Part shown: positions 1 to 11,459 of the stretch, one piece after another
How the letters are laid out: every line of letters begins with the position of its first letter
Position numbering within the stretch: the stretch's first letter is position 1
From: Zarea fungicola
Lineage: Eukaryota; Ascomycota; Sordariomycetes; Hypocreales; Cordycipitaceae
Reading direction: 5' to 3'
DNA length: 64,000 nt
Assembly: GCA_900169235.1 (NCBI GenBank)
Contig: FWCC01000190.1
Span: forward strand, 91,009-155,008
Notes under the pieces: model-generated
Told to the model about the DNA's origin: nothing
Database searches by the model: none
Seen by the model: only the letters and a program-made list of their open reading frames with translations
Translations under genes and position numbers: made by a program

Positions 1-307
1 GCTAGACTCTTCCCGCCCAACAAACGAACGGTGACGTTGCTGGGCTATGAAGAGCTGATCCGGTATCCTTTCTACTGTATCTCCATACATTGGGTACCTA
101 CGCTCCATGCTGCGACGGCAACAGCTTTCTGCCCACAGGCTTCGCCTCGTTGGCCACATTTCAGCAGCGCTCCCACCAGCCAGTCGCTTTGCAACCTGTT
201 GATACGCTCGTCTAGTATTTCTGTATCGTGCCCTCTCAATTGAGGTGCAATCCTTGCTGCTCCTGGAATCATCAACGCTCCTTTCGCAGATACGCACCAA
301 GACTAAA
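1..307. other. 5' flank of sac1
   Basis: This is pyrimidine-rich leader and promoter sequence upstream of the sac1 ATG. I see no separate gene. Short open frames here have no recognisable content. Confidence 0.5.
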
Positions 308-2577
308 ATGGCGCCCATCACTGGCCCCTTGTTCCCCTACCGGGACATCAACCTACGCGTTAGCAACGATGCGTATACTTTTACGTCTCCCTCGTCGCCC
401 AATGCACCGGCCCTGGTTCTTGACCGCCCTACTGGTGATGTGAGCCTTACAGAGCCCTCTCTGCAGTCCAGCAAGCGCGCCACCCGTGTCTCCAGCATTG
501 CCGGTATTCTCGGCGTCGTCCAGCTCAAGCTTGGTCAGTTATAAATCCCCCCTCCGGTTGACCATTGCGGAATCGATCTGACGGGCTAACATGTATACCA
601 CACAGACAAGTATGTCATCATCATCAACAAAACCAAGCCTGTCGGCCGTCTAAAGGGTCAGATGACTTACAAGATCCTTGCTACCGAGATCTTGCCCATG
701 CGTGAGCGCCAGGTTCATGATCCCGACGAGGACACCTTTGTCCGCCTCCTCGACACATTCCTTAAGCAGGCCCCGCTGTACTTTTCATACTCGCTCGACC
801 TGACCAACTCGTTCCAAAGACAGTCCCAATCGGATAACACCAAGCCGCTGTGGATGCGCGCCGACGACCGCTTCTTCTATAACAAGTTTCTCCAGACTGA
901 CCTGATCAACTACCGCAACGTTGGCTCCCGCACCCAACCTGGCGCGCAGCCCGCCATTGACCCCTTCATTCTGCCATGCATGTTTGGCATGTTTGAAATA
1001 AAGCAAACAAAGTTCAAGAGCACCCCTCTCAGCCTGACCCTCATCTCTCGCCGATCACGGTACCGTGGCGGCACTCGATTCTTCACCCGCGGTGTTGACG
1101 AAGATGGTCATGTAGCCAACTACAATGAAACGGAACAAGTTGTTGTTCTAAATGAGGCAAGCACCGGTATGGCTGGCTTCGCCGGCAGCACCGATATGCA
1201 GAGCGGCAAGCTTGGTGGCTCTGACGGCAGGGAAACGCAAATCATGTCCTACGTCCAAACCCGAGGCAGTGTTCCCACATACTGGTCCGAGATCAACAGT
1301 CTACGCTATACCCCCAAGCTTCAAGTCCGTGGCACCGATCCCGCCACTCCAGCCGCGGCCCGCCATTTTGATGAGCAGATCCGCATCTATGGTGACAATT
1401 ATCTTATCAACCTAGTGAATCAAAAAGGCCGCGAGCGCAGCGTCAAGGAGTCATATGAACAGATGTGGCAAGCACTCGCCCAGACTGGCAATGTCGCTGA
1501 CGCCACCAACGAAAAGTTTATTGTGACCCCCAGCAGCAGCGGCAGCCACAACCACTTTGACAAGATCCATTATGTTTATTTTGATTTCCACAGTGAAACA
1601 AAGGGCATGAGAATGGACAAGGCCTATAATCTGGTGACTCGCCTTCAGCAGGAGCTCGAAAACCAGGCATACTTCCGCGGTGTCGACATGCCCGCTGGTG
1701 TCGATGATAGAGTCGAAGCCCGCAGCTTACAGACAAGTGTGATGCGTACCAACTGCATGGACTGCCTCGATCGCACCAATGTCGTCCAGAGCATGTTTGC
1801 TCGCGCTGTTCTTGACCGTATCTTTGCTGAGCTCGGACTCATGCCCCGCGGTGCCAGCTTCCGCGACCAGGATCCAGACTTTGAATTCCTCTTCCGTAAT
1901 TTGTGGGCCGACAATGCTGATACCGTCTCCGGCTCGTACTCCGGCACGGGCGCCATGAAGACGGACGTAACCCGTACGGGCAAACGCACCAAGCTCGGTG
2001 CCCTTCAAGATGGTCGCATCGGTGTCACACGCTACTTTCTCAATAACTTCTTCGACGGCCCTCGCCAGGACGGCTACGACCTCTTCCTCGGTGCCTACCA
2101 GCCCGGCAAGGCGGGCGTCGGCCTCGGCCGCATCTTTGTCGACAGACGGCCGATCCTGATTCAGTCGATCCCCTACCTGTTGGCCTTTAGCGCCTTTATT
2201 GTCATTGTTGGCATCTTCACCAAGCGGGAACCCGATGCCAGAGTCCTGCCCATGCGCATCTTTATTCTCTTTTGGACTGCTGTCGCAGCCTGGTGTTTAC
2301 ATTTCATCTTCAGCCACGGCATGCTCTATGTGCGTCTGCCCCCCTCCTAAAAAATAACAAAAACCATGTCGTTTTCAACTAGTTACTAATATCTGCTTAT
2401 ATCTAGGTTAATTGGCCAACCCTCAACCCTCGCCCTTTTGCTACGGAAGGCTACAACGAACATTATTCCAAGGCCCGCAAGGATGCCGTCCTGGGTACAT
2501 TTGTAGCACGCCACGAGCGTGGCCTCAGTACCGCACGCTTCCTCAGCGCTGAGGAGGGCAAAAAGAGGATTGAATAA
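308..2577 (+). CDS. sac1: Phosphoinositide phosphatase SAC1 (706 aa, 3 exons)
   Basis: Sac1 removes phosphate from phosphoinositides, mainly PI4P, at the ER and Golgi membrane. Proposed exons are 308-533, 606-2329 and 2407-2577. The frame is continuous across both introns (GTCAGT...CACAG with a CTAAC branch site; GTGCGT...TCTAG). The first in-frame ATG gives a MAPITGPLFPYRD start. The Sac domain carries the CX5R(T) catalytic motif NCMDCLDRTN, with the nucleophile near Cys459 and Arg465. Two hydrophobic segments at about 594-614 and 625-645 form the usual C-terminal membrane hairpin. The last exon encodes the conserved NWPTLNPRPFATEGYNEHYS stretch. The protein ends KKRIE, which resembles the KEKID retrieval tail of human SAC1 (from memory). 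Length is somewhat above yeast Sac1 (about 620 aa). Identity is secure; the only soft point is the exact donor of intron 2. Confidence 0.95.
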
Positions 2578-3489
2578 ACTACTGAATAGACTAGAGTGTC
2601 TTGCATGTATACTCCCCCCCTGCATCTTCTCTTTCATTTCTTTTTGAGGGGAACTCTTTTATTTCCGTTTTAATCGTTATACGGTCCCTCCCGCGTTCAG
2701 GAGGGTATTAACACTTGCGCACACCACACCACAATCTAGAAGGGTGTGCTATGCCAAGTCGACCTTTTCTTGTTTGGCTTCTTTGAAAGCTTTACTTCGA
2801 ACATTCTTTACTTTGTTGGACATTTTATATCTTTGTACATGAAGGACAATCTGCCTGTTCCTTTGCAAAAATTTTTTTTCATCATTTAAATCATAGCTAT
2901 TAATGATGCTGGCTACTACGGTCCTAAAATTGACCGCAATGTAATAAAAAAAAGTTTGATACTATAAAGTACGGGATCCAGTGAGGTTGACCAAAATGAA
3001 AAGGTACGGTAAGAATTACAACGATGTTCCCATTCAGAGCACATAAAACCAACGAGACGTGGACAGGAAAATGGATTCGCCTGGGCGGCCGAGTTAATGT
3101 CCAAGCCACCAGCAACGGGTTCCCTGAAGAAAATAAGGTTAAAATGCAAAAAAAAGAAAGCTGAGTAAAGCAAGATTAAAATAAAAAAAAAAGGGGGGGG
3201 GGGATATGTTTTGCCAGAGCAGGGTATCAGTGGACGCATTCTCAGATGCTAAAATCGAAAAGGCCGTAAAAGAACAAATAGATAGGTACAATACTTGAAA
3301 ACGGCATGAAAGTAGCAATAGTTTTCCAAGAAAGTTGTAAACAGAAATAAAAAGGAGGAAGATGATAGAAACTGGTACAAGAAAAAGAAAGAAAAATAAA
3401 AGTAAGGGAGAGAGGGAAAGAATGCGATGATTCAGCGTACAGTAGTTTAGCGAGCAACTTTGGCAACTCTTGAGCATCCACAACGTCGT
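2578..3489. other. Convergent intergenic spacer with A10/G11 homopolymer
   Basis: This spacer lies between the 3' ends of sac1 (+) and the next gene (-). It is AT-rich, with an A run at 3183-3192 followed directly by an 11-G run at 3193-3203. No gene is supported; open frames are low-complexity artefacts. Confidence 0.6.
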
Positions 3490-6400
3490 CTAGGATAGCC
3501 ACAGCACCCACTTGATGCCATTCCACACGCCCTGCCCGATGCCCAAGAACACGCGAAGAATCATGACGACAAACCAGACATACCACATGAAGCCCACCAC
3601 AAGCCACTCGACACTCAGCCATAGACCTCGGCGCAGCCAGCGAAGTCTGCGTCGTCTCTTGCGCAGCATCCGCTCAATCATGTCCACGACATGCTTGATG
3701 CGAAGTGGCTGGTCCAGCGCAAGGCTACGACTCGCTTCATCGGCTTCGTCCACGGCCGACCGCGTCGCAAGCTCTAAGTCGTCACCGACGCGGGAGCGCA
3801 CACCACCGACACGACGCTGTAGTTCAGGTCCAGTGACCGTGGTGAACCTGTCCGCTGCGATTTTCCATCGCTGCCCAAAGACTTGAATATTGGTGGCGAG
3901 CGCCCGCGCCGCGAGTGGGTAGAGCTCTTCGAATGGAACCTCCTGATCGCGCAGCTGCCTGTTTTCCGGACAGAGCTTTCCGATGCTATCCCAGTCGATA
4001 GCGACGAGTTTCGGACCGAGCTTTACGGCATTGCCATTGGCAGAAAACGGGTTATGCGTCTCTTTGGCGCGTCTATTGATCTCCATTGCCTTGACGCCTG
4101 AGCTCAGCACAAGTGTCTTCATCCGCGCCATCTCACGTCTCGACAGCTGGCTCTGCTCCATTTGTCTACCGCCTTGGTCTGCAATAGACCACTGGCGGCT
4201 CTTGGTGCGCTCACGTCGGTCACTGGGGTGTATACTGTCATCTCCCAGCATTGCGTTAAGTCGGCGGTCAGTTTCACGCACCCCATTGGGAATTCGACCG
4301 CGCATAGACTCCGGATCGGAGATATCAGACTCGCCAAGACGGCCCGCTACCTTTGGTGCGGGCGAGGCCGACATGGATGGGCTGCGAAGCCCTGGAGGGG
4401 GTGGTCTGAGCAGATTGGCTCGCAAAGATTCGTTGCTCTGCGTTCCGTGGCCAGCCATGGACTCAGATTTGTGAATATCATTCTCCACAGCAGTCCCGGG
4501 CGCATGCTGAAACTGCGGCATGATGTCCAGAAAGTGTTTCGAGTCCTGCTTCTTGTGTTTTTCCTTCTTAGAAGGACGGCGAGACAGGTTCATTGAGGAG
4601 GGTCTTCTTCCTCGGGCTTGTTCACTGTCCGATTCGTCCGTGGTCTCAATTTCTTGGGATTCACTAGAACCATCCTTCTTGCGTAGTATGTCGCCAAGAC
4701 GCGACACACTACCCCTTAGGACAGTATCAATTCGTGGACCTTTGAAGATGCCACGAAGACCGGAATTTGGATCCTCTGTACGTAGTCGCAGGCTGCCCAT
4801 TCGATTGTGTCCCTTGATAGTGTCCCCAGCCAAGGGGGCGGAGGTATTTCTAGTTAAAGACTGGTCTGCATTCGCAGAAAGAGCATAATCGGTAAATTCC
4901 TGTGGTACTCCCTCAACTATGTCCTGAATGTGATTGGCTGGGACCTTTTCTTCGTCTCCTAGTTTTGCTTCTGGTGATTGATGATGTTTTGTCACCTGGT
5001 GTCTTGACGGGGATCCTGGGCGGCTCCAAGGCGCTGGCAACTCCATTGTCACAGACTCGAGGGTAGCCTTTCGCGAAGGACGAAGCTCTGGAGAAGTAGG
5101 TAGCGAAGAGTCGTTATCTATCGATTTTGGCGCCCGGAGAGTGTGCTCTTCAGTGTGGTGGTGGCCTAGGCGGAATGTAGAAGGTGATTTTTTGTGAATC
5201 CTTTCAAAGGTCCCTCTCCGCTCGCTGTCACTGGCGTCCATAAAAGACCCCCGGCGACTATGTAATCGACTGCCAGGTTTCGACCGTACGTTCCTCTCGG
5301 GGCTAGTCATACTGGGAGGGACAAAGTGCTCCACGCCTGCCAACTCTGAAATATCTTTGTCTCTGTTTTCTTTGGCAATCATCTCCAGCATCTGGCTATG
5401 CAGTAGATCCCCTGGCTGTGCGGACTTGATACCTGCTCGGCCTTTTTGCTCCCGGACGGTTCGGTTGTGCAGTTCAGTGTCACTTTCTGAATACTCGGAA
5501 GCAGAATCCCTCTTGGGCCATATATTACCGTGGAGGTGCTCGGAGATTTGCCAGTGATTTGGGTCCTTGATGCTGTGGAGCTTTTCCCTCGCCCTTTCAA
5601 TGGTAATATGATGACTGCGTTCTGGGCTATGATGTTTTTGCATTGTATTGACATCGTGAAGGTTTGGGAAATGGTTCCCGGTATCTGGCGAAAAGGGTGC
5701 AATGCCCTGCCTCGTCTCTTCCGTTTCTCGTGACATTGGCCTGGAGAGATCAGAGTTTAGGGGGAAGATTCTGCGCCAGAGGCGATCCTCAATCAGTCCC
5801 TTATTTTGATCCTGTTCGATCCAGTAAGCGTCTGCAATAATGTCGCATGGTTCAATAAACCAGTCCACACGCGGTCGACGGCTTCGTGCTGCCTTTGACG
5901 CAGGATCACCTCCCAACATCATGGCTGACTTTTCTGCGGCGTGGTATGGAACCATGCACTCAGCGTCATCCTCTGGCTGCTGTAGAGCAACGTTTTGCTC
6001 ACACTTTTCTACCCATGCCTTGACGCTATCCAACTCTCCGAACCCCTGTTGCTCACCGTCTATAATCTTGCGCTCGCGCGCTCTTACTTTTCTGTTTCTG
6101 ATATACTGTAATGGGTTATATTTTCGGCCCAGTTGTACAGGGGTTGCCGTCGAACTCCATGTAAACCCTTTGGTACCGCCAATGGGAGAGCCTGGTGGGC
6201 TTACCGCAAGGTTGCGCAAGTAAGAAGGCTTCAAAGGAGGCAAGACATCGAGCAATTTCCTATATTGAGCCATAAGCTCTAGCTGCTCCTTAGCCTTTTG
6301 GGCTCGGGCCAAGGTTGATGCAGAAAATTGGTAGCGGTGAAGCTCATCCTGTACATTATTATGGAAGCTCGACTGCAAGGGGCTCGATGATGCCAACCCC

Positions 6401-7200
6401 GAGTTTTGCCTTGGGATTAAGCTCTGTCCAGGGCGAGATGAGATATTTCGAGACGATAGACGCTGCTGCTTCAGCTGTTGGCGAAGGTCATTGGTTGTGG
6501 CAGAATCGGGCACGGGCAAGAGCGTGGGGGGAGCAGCGCGAGAAACATTCCGACGAGACACCAGGCGGCGAGACTCGCTGAGATTAAGGGCCATGTTCAC
6601 AATCTGAGTCGAGTCGGCATCTACAGAAGGCGGGCCGGCGGCCAGGCTCTTCTGTGAGGATGCTGGAGATGACCGATCGAGCGAGCCGGTGCTCAGATTG
6701 GTAGCCAGCTCAGGTGACGGCGTAAGAGGCTTACTCGCGAGGGGGTCGGAGACGACCCGTAATGCCTTGTCCCGGAGAGCAATGGATCGCTGCGATTCGG
6801 GTGTGTTCGAGAGAGAGTCAATCTTAGTACCGGGGTGTGGTACAGGCATTGGTTTCGGAAGGCGAGAGTTATGACGGCGAGTTGAACCTCCGGCATCCAG
6901 GAGGAACGAGCCACTTGGGCGATCCCGAGGCTTCCTTCGCGTTGTGCCAGCCCGTTGCACGCTATCGTCTTGCTCACCGGCGAGGCTCGACTGGTGCAGC
7001 ATCAACCTCTCGCGGGTAAGATTTGGAGTGGTGCCTGAGAGGCTGCTATTGTTGCTGGCCGTACCCTGACGGCTCCCGGCGCTGCTCGACTCGCGGGCGG
7101 CATCATGGCTTCGACGATACCGCGTGTCAGGTGTTACAGGGCCCAGGAAGAGATGCTGCTGACAATTTTCGGGGGAGCTGTCGGCATGGGCGTCTGCCAT
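3490..7200 (-). CDS. Large unrecognised Ser/Arg-rich protein with C-terminal hydrophobic anchor (1236 aa)
   Basis: I do not recognise this gene. It is one long uninterrupted exon. The first ATG in frame is at 7200 (MADAHADSS...); the open frame runs a few codons further up but only to a GTG. Residues 1-330 are low-complexity, Ser/Pro/Arg-rich and probably disordered. About residues 360-490 look folded and conserved, with the segments YNPLQYIRNRKVRARERK and RPRVDWFIEPCDIIADAYW. A long charged disordered linker follows. A second ordered region starts near LATNIQVFGQRWKIAADRF. The C-terminus has a strongly basic patch (RKRRRRLRWLRR) and then two aromatic hydrophobic segments (VEWLVVGFMWYVWFVVMIL and the last 20 residues). 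A C-terminally inserted membrane protein with a long cytosolic part is a reasonable inference. No catalytic motif is visible. Confidence 0.85.
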   Translation of the reverse strand: MADAHADSSPENCQQHLFLGPVTPDTRYRRSHDAARESSSAGSRQGTASNNSSLSGTTPNLTRERLMLHQSSLAGEQDDSVQRAGTTRRKPRDRPSGSFLLDAGGSTRRHNSRLPKPMPVPHPGTKIDSLSNTPESQRSIALRDKALRVVSDPLASKPLTPSPELATNLSTGSLDRSSPASSQKSLAAGPPSVDADSTQIVNMALNLSESRRLVSRRNVSRAAPPTLLPVPDSATTNDLRQQLKQQRLSSRNISSRPGQSLIPRQNSGLASSSPLQSSFHNNVQDELHRYQFSASTLARAQKAKEQLELMAQYRKLLDVLPPLKPSYLRNLAVSPPGSPIGGTKGFTWSSTATPVQLGRKYNPLQYIRNRKVRARERKIIDGEQQGFGELDSVKAWVEKCEQNVALQQPEDDAECMVPYHAAEKSAMMLGGDPASKAARSRRPRVDWFIEPCDIIADAYWIEQDQNKGLIEDRLWRRIFPLNSDLSRPMSRETEETRQGIAPFSPDTGNHFPNLHDVNTMQKHHSPERSHHITIERAREKLHSIKDPNHWQISEHLHGNIWPKRDSASEYSESDTELHNRTVREQKGRAGIKSAQPGDLLHSQMLEMIAKENRDKDISELAGVEHFVPPSMTSPERNVRSKPGSRLHSRRGSFMDASDSERRGTFERIHKKSPSTFRLGHHHTEEHTLRAPKSIDNDSSLPTSPELRPSRKATLESVTMELPAPWSRPGSPSRHQVTKHHQSPEAKLGDEEKVPANHIQDIVEGVPQEFTDYALSANADQSLTRNTSAPLAGDTIKGHNRMGSLRLRTEDPNSGLRGIFKGPRIDTVLRGSVSRLGDILRKKDGSSESQEIETTDESDSEQARGRRPSSMNLSRRPSKKEKHKKQDSKHFLDIMPQFQHAPGTAVENDIHKSESMAGHGTQSNESLRANLLRPPPPGLRSPSMSASPAPKVAGRLGESDISDPESMRGRIPNGVRETDRRLNAMLGDDSIHPSDRRERTKSRQWSIADQGGRQMEQSQLSRREMARMKTLVLSSGVKAMEINRRAKETHNPFSANGNAVKLGPKLVAIDWDSIGKLCPENRQLRDQEVPFEELYPLAARALATNIQVFGQRWKIAADRFTTVTGPELQRRVGGVRSRVGDDLELATRSAVDEADEASRSLALDQPLRIKHVVDMIERMLRKRRRRLRWLRRGLWLSVEWLVVGFMWYVWFVVMILRVFLGIGQGVWNGIKWVLWLS

Positions 7201-7977
7201 AGTTTGTAAGCCTAGCACATGCTATGTGCTGGCAGTAAATGTATAAGGGGACCGTCGGCTGAGGCGATTCCGTTCGGCCGTATCGCTATGATTCGAGATT
7301 GGGCATGGCTTCCGTAAGAAACAGGTAGACAGCGGCACGATCGCTTGACCAAAGACTGTAATGGCAGTGTCAGGTGGGGAGGCAAGCGAAAGGGGGGGAT
7401 GGAGCAAAAGAGGTTGAAACCTTGGTTAATAAGAGCGGAGGCTGTCCTGCATGGCATTGAGACGGGATATCGCATGTGTCAGGTCGAAGATGGCGCTAGA
7501 GGCTGGGGCTTTCATACGGGAGTACCTGGATTTAGTATAAGCGTAGACCTAAAGTGTAGGTACTTTGCTAATACACATCAATACAGGCGTGGGCCGTCCG
7601 TTGTGGCTGCTGTCCCGTGGCCGCTAAATCCGTAGGTACTTGACGCTCAGAAGCTAACTGTTGGCTGCTTGCCCATTTTCAGGAATAGCTGGTAACCAAG
7701 GCTCATAACTGTTCCCATAAACTTCTTGCGTGGGTTATGTAAATCGAATAAACGAGAGGCAAAATAAACGAAGTTCTGAGACGTAGTCTTATAGCTGTGG
7801 CTATCACTCGTCATATTCATATCTTTGCTGTGGCTGGGCCAATTAAGGTCAAACGGGCTCGTACGTATGCCTTTATCACGATATAAAATAATGGCAAAAG
7901 CAATGCTATGACGAGTCCCAGTCCGATTCTTTATCTAAATCTATTCTTGATCTTTTTCATAGAAAACCTTCAGCCTA
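7201..7977. other. Intergenic spacer (promoter of the large minus-strand gene)
   Basis: This spacer lies between the start of the large protein gene and the 3' end of the ZIP gene, both on the minus strand. I see no coding content. It should hold the promoter of the former and the 3'UTR of the latter. Confidence 0.5.
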
Positions 7978-9520
7978 TTAATCGTGCCATGAAATATAGA
8001 GCATGATACCAGCTCCAACAGCCACGGCCGCAAATTGCGTCATTGTTTTGCGCAGCTCCTGCATCTTATTGGGGCCAGTCTCCAGTAGCTCCGGAATGAC
8101 AGCCACGGTACCGACATAAAGAAAAGTTCCCGCAGTAAATGGAAGCAGCATGTCGCCCCACGTCAAGCTCGTACCCCAGAGACCAGCGTTTCTAGGCATA
8201 CCGCCCGCCGTTACTTCCACACCGGGGCCGCCAAACTCCTGCACGGCAATACCGATAAGTGTGCCAAGAAACGCACCAATGGCGGTGATAAACTGCGAGC
8301 CCATGGCGGCGCGCTTGGAGAACCCAGACTGTACAAGCAGAGCAAAGTCACCAACCTCGTGGGGGATCTCGTGGAAGAAGACGGCGACGGTGGTTGTGGC
8401 ACCGATGGTTGGCGAGGCGTAGAAACTGGCAGACATGGCGAGGCCGTCGGTGATGTTGTGAGTGAAATCAGCACTGTTGCAATAATGTTAGTGACTGCAT
8501 ACCTTGGCTTTGAGATTCATGCGACAAAACTTACATGAGGTTGAGATAGCCACCAAGTTTGACACTGGGGTTAATCTCTTTTTTCTCCTCTACAATGGCA
8601 ATGTCTTTGCCGCCCTTCTTGCCCTTTCTCGACTTGGCGCTTCCACCAGATGCATCCACGCCAGTCGCCAAGCCATTACTGTCACTACCATGGGTCTGCT
8701 CCAGCGTATGCGAATGGCTGTGCGAATGGCCGTGCTCGCCACCTGTACCGGCCGTCGCGATGCGCAGACCTTTGTCCATGGCGACAAAGACCATGAAGCC
8801 AACCAAAATAGCTAGACCAAGAATAAGGTTGCGGTTGGGCTCGACAAGTACAAAGCGTGCCCGCTCCGGGTCGTCCTCGCCGAGGAAGATCTCGGGCAGC
8901 AAGTGGAAGAGGGTGTCGCCAAGGAGGCCGCCGACGGCAAAGGCCACCATGATGGACAGTGAGGACGGATCAATGTTGGGCGGGCACAGAGCGAGGAGAA
9001 AATTGGGCGGGCCGGAGATGTAGAGAGTCGCGAGGAGGGCGTTGACGGCCGGGGAGCCGGGGAAGAGGATGGCAAAGAGGCGAGTCGTCAGCGAGGAGGG
9101 TTGGGCATCGTGGTGGGCTTGCTTGGCGGCGTTGAGGTGCTGCACAATAGGGCAAGTCTATGCCCTCGTTAGTAACGGTTGCGGGTGAAGTACGTGTGAA
9201 TTGTATCCTCTGCCGATTTCATACAACTCTCCTCTCGCACTCTGGTCATACTTCGCATCAGCACCTGGCAAACAGGCCCGACGCCTCTCGTTCGCTCCGC
9301 AAAAATGCCATCTTCCTCGCTCGTCTCCATCGCCCAGCTGGCGTACACTTCTTCATCACCCAATTCGTACCTGCAGTTCTTCCTCGAGCTGTTCCAAGCT
9401 CAAGCTCTCCGCTGCGTCGGCCGCCGTCACGCTCTGTGGCGCAGCATACACGTAGACGACTAGCAACGCCAGGCACAAAGCCCAGATTCGAAATCGAGGC
9501 GTAAATGCCATCTTCCTCAT
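7978..9520 (-). CDS. YKE4: ZIP-family zinc transporter, KE4/SLC39A7 type (422 aa, 3 exons)
   Basis: ZIP proteins of the KE4 group move zinc out of ER or Golgi compartments into the cytosol. Exons are 9371-9520, 8535-9157 and 7978-8473 on the minus strand. Introns are GTACGA...CATAG with a TACTAACG branch site, and GTAAGT...CAACAG with CACTAAC. The first exon supplies a basic start and a hydrophobic signal peptide (IWALCLALLVVYVYAA). Exon 2 then begins with the conserved TCPIVQHLNAAK segment, which supports this join. The metal-site motifs are complete: FTHNITDG, rebuilt across the second splice as NLIADFTHNITDG, and FFHEIPHE. A His-rich loop (GEHGHSHSHSHT) lies between the membrane segments, as is usual for ZIPs. 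A start at the fourth codon (9511) is also possible. The family is certain; orthology to yeast Yke4 is likely. Confidence 0.92.
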
Positions 9521-10109
9521 CTCTGCTACTTTCTAGTATCGGTAATGGTAGAAAAAATATGTAGGAAACTTCGTCGTCTTCTCAATGCCGATCGAAGGTC
9601 GAAGGGGACGTTTAAGTGCTTTTGTAAGGAATGCAACTGGACAGCGGCGGGCGTGCTAAAAGTAGCTCTAAAAAGGGTGACAGGGGCGTCGTCACGCAGC
9701 CAAGTTCCCGATAGGGAACCGCTTATTTAACTAAGGTAGCTCGGCCGGCCGTGCCGCCACGAAGATTAAATGCAGCCTACCAATTGACACATAACAAATG
9801 TTTCAAAGCCGCAAGGCCAAGTTGTGTTGTTTTAGTCAAATTCTGTAGAAAGTATTTTGTCATGTCTATCTGGTCTTTAATTCGTGTCAAATGAGTGTTT
9901 GTATTTCCCGTGTTCCCAAAAATGCGTCATTCCATGCGTCATCCAATCCGGCATCCAATGCGTTTAATACCCCAGTGCATTTGCAAGTCTAAATTATTGT
10001 AAAATTGTTCGAAACATCCGGAAATGAATCAAAAACTCCTCCTTAGTGTATTAATGGAGAGAGTGGCAATGTACATAGATGTCATTTCAAGCTGCGTAGC
10101 CTGACTTGT
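9521..10109. other. Intergenic spacer upstream of the ZIP gene
   Basis: This AT-rich sequence lies between the ZIP start and the eglC 3' end. It contains short direct repeats of a CGTCATCCAA-like word around 9925-9955. No gene is seen. Confidence 0.5.
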
Positions 10110-11459
10110 TTAAAAGGCGGCGACGGCGGCGACGGCGGCGACAACGGCGGCAACGGCGGCACCAACAGAGTTAAGGCCAGCAGCGTAGTTGCCTTGGACA
10201 GGGGGGGTATTGGAGGCAGAGGGAGCGCTGGAGCTGCCAGCAGGCAGACTGTTGCTAGGACTGCCAGTACCGGCGGGACCAGAGCTGCTGGGGCGAGCAG
10301 AGGTGCTCACGGTAGTGGGAGCGTTGGAGCTGGTAGAGACAACAGTAGACTGCTGGGACGAAGAAACGCCGCCAGCAGTCTGGGTCTGGCTGGTGGTCAC
10401 AGAGCCAGAGCCGCTGGAGCTAGAGCCAGAGCCGCTACTGGCGCTGGTGCTAGAGCCAGGGCCGGAGATGGAGCTGGCGCTGGAGCTGGAGGATGAGGTG
10501 GTGCTACCAGAGCCGTTCTCGTATCCAGCACAAGAAAGGTCGTAGAGGGGCTTGGTAGACAGCTGGGCGCCAACAACACCGAAGCTAGGGGCCGAAGCAG
10601 AGCTGGGGCCGCCATCCTGCTGAGTGTACCACCAGATGTTGACATTTCCGAATCGGGGGCAGCCAATCTCGCGCCAGAAAGTCTGAGCGTTTTCAATGCC
10701 AGCCTGAGCCTGGTTCTCGGTCTGGCCGCTGACGGGCCAGCCAGTCTCGGTGATCCAGAGGGGTTTGTTGCCGGTGCCAGCGTTGGTATTGTCGAGTGCA
10801 GCCTGGAAGAGCTGCTTGGCGTTGTCGATGCCGTTGGGCTTCTGGTTCTCATAGTAGGGGTACGCGTCCATGCCAACCCAATCAAGCTTGTTGCTGAAGT
10901 CGCGGTTGGTCTGGTTGGCGTAGGCAGTCCAGGTGTCTACGTGACCGATGGGGGCCTTTTCGAGGCAGCTACCCTTGATGGTCTTGCGAACCTGGTCGAC
11001 GTAGTTGGAGAGCACGTCAGGACCGGCACCGGGGTTCTCACCGGCAGCCTGGCCGATGGGAGAGTCGCGGTAGAGATCCTCGCTACCAACAGAGATGCCA
11101 GCAACGAGGCCATCAAGCTTGTCGCAGTACTGGTCAATAGTCTTCTGGAGAGCAGCAAGCTCGTTGTTGAACTGGACCTGGCCAGCAGACGCCCAGAGAC
11201 CAAAGAGAAGGCTGGTCTTGGTACTGATACCGGCAGGAATGGCGGAGATGGGATCGCTCTGTGTACCGTCCTGAATCATGGTGTAGAGGCGAGCGCTAGT
11301 GAAGCCACCGTTGGTGCCCTCAAGGCCCTGAGCGTTCTTGAACTCTGCCTCAAAAGTCTGCTGGTTCTTGCCCTTGTTGTCATAGTTGAAGCCTTGGAAG
11401 GCAGCGCTGGCACCGGCAACAGCGGTGGCCAAGGTGAAGATGCTGGAGGTGGAAGGCAT
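10110..11459 (-). CDS. eglC: GPI-anchored cell-wall glucan endo-1,3-beta-glucosidase, GH17, EglC type (449 aa)
   Basis: EglC-type enzymes cleave or remodel beta-1,3-glucan in the fungal cell wall. This is a single exon. An N-terminal signal peptide runs to about Ala19/20, just before FQGFNYDNKG. The GH17 barrel spans about 21-312. The likely acid/base Glu127 sits in GISVGSEDLYRDS and the nucleophile Glu238 in LWITETGWPVSG; both are present. About residues 315-430 are a Ser/Thr-rich linker suited to O-glycosylation. The last 25 residues are an Ala/Val hydrophobic tail typical of a GPI attachment signal. Length agrees with the Aspergillus EglC family. The Ala tail is encoded by a near-tandem GCC-type repeat (10114-10165 on the plus strand), so its length may vary between strains. 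Function is assigned from the family. Confidence 0.95.
   Translation of the reverse strand: MPSTSSIFTLATAVAGASAAFQGFNYDNKGKNQQTFEAEFKNAQGLEGTNGGFTSARLYTMIQDGTQSDPISAIPAGISTKTSLLFGLWASAGQVQFNNELAALQKTIDQYCDKLDGLVAGISVGSEDLYRDSPIGQAAGENPGAGPDVLSNYVDQVRKTIKGSCLEKAPIGHVDTWTAYANQTNRDFSNKLDWVGMDAYPYYENQKPNGIDNAKQLFQAALDNTNAGTGNKPLWITETGWPVSGQTENQAQAGIENAQTFWREIGCPRFGNVNIWWYTQQDGGPSSASAPSFGVVGAQLSTKPLYDLSCAGYENGSGSTTSSSSSSASSISGPGSSTSASSGSGSSSSGSGSVTTSQTQTAGGVSSSQQSTVVSTSSNAPTTVSTSARPSSSGPAGTGSPSNSLPAGSSSAPSASNTPPVQGNYAAGLNSVGAAVAAVVAAVAAVAAF

Noticed and set aside
10189..10545. Plus-strand open frame rich in Glu, Leu and Pro opposite eglC
   Set aside because: It is the reverse complement of the Ser-rich linker of EglC, low-complexity by construction.
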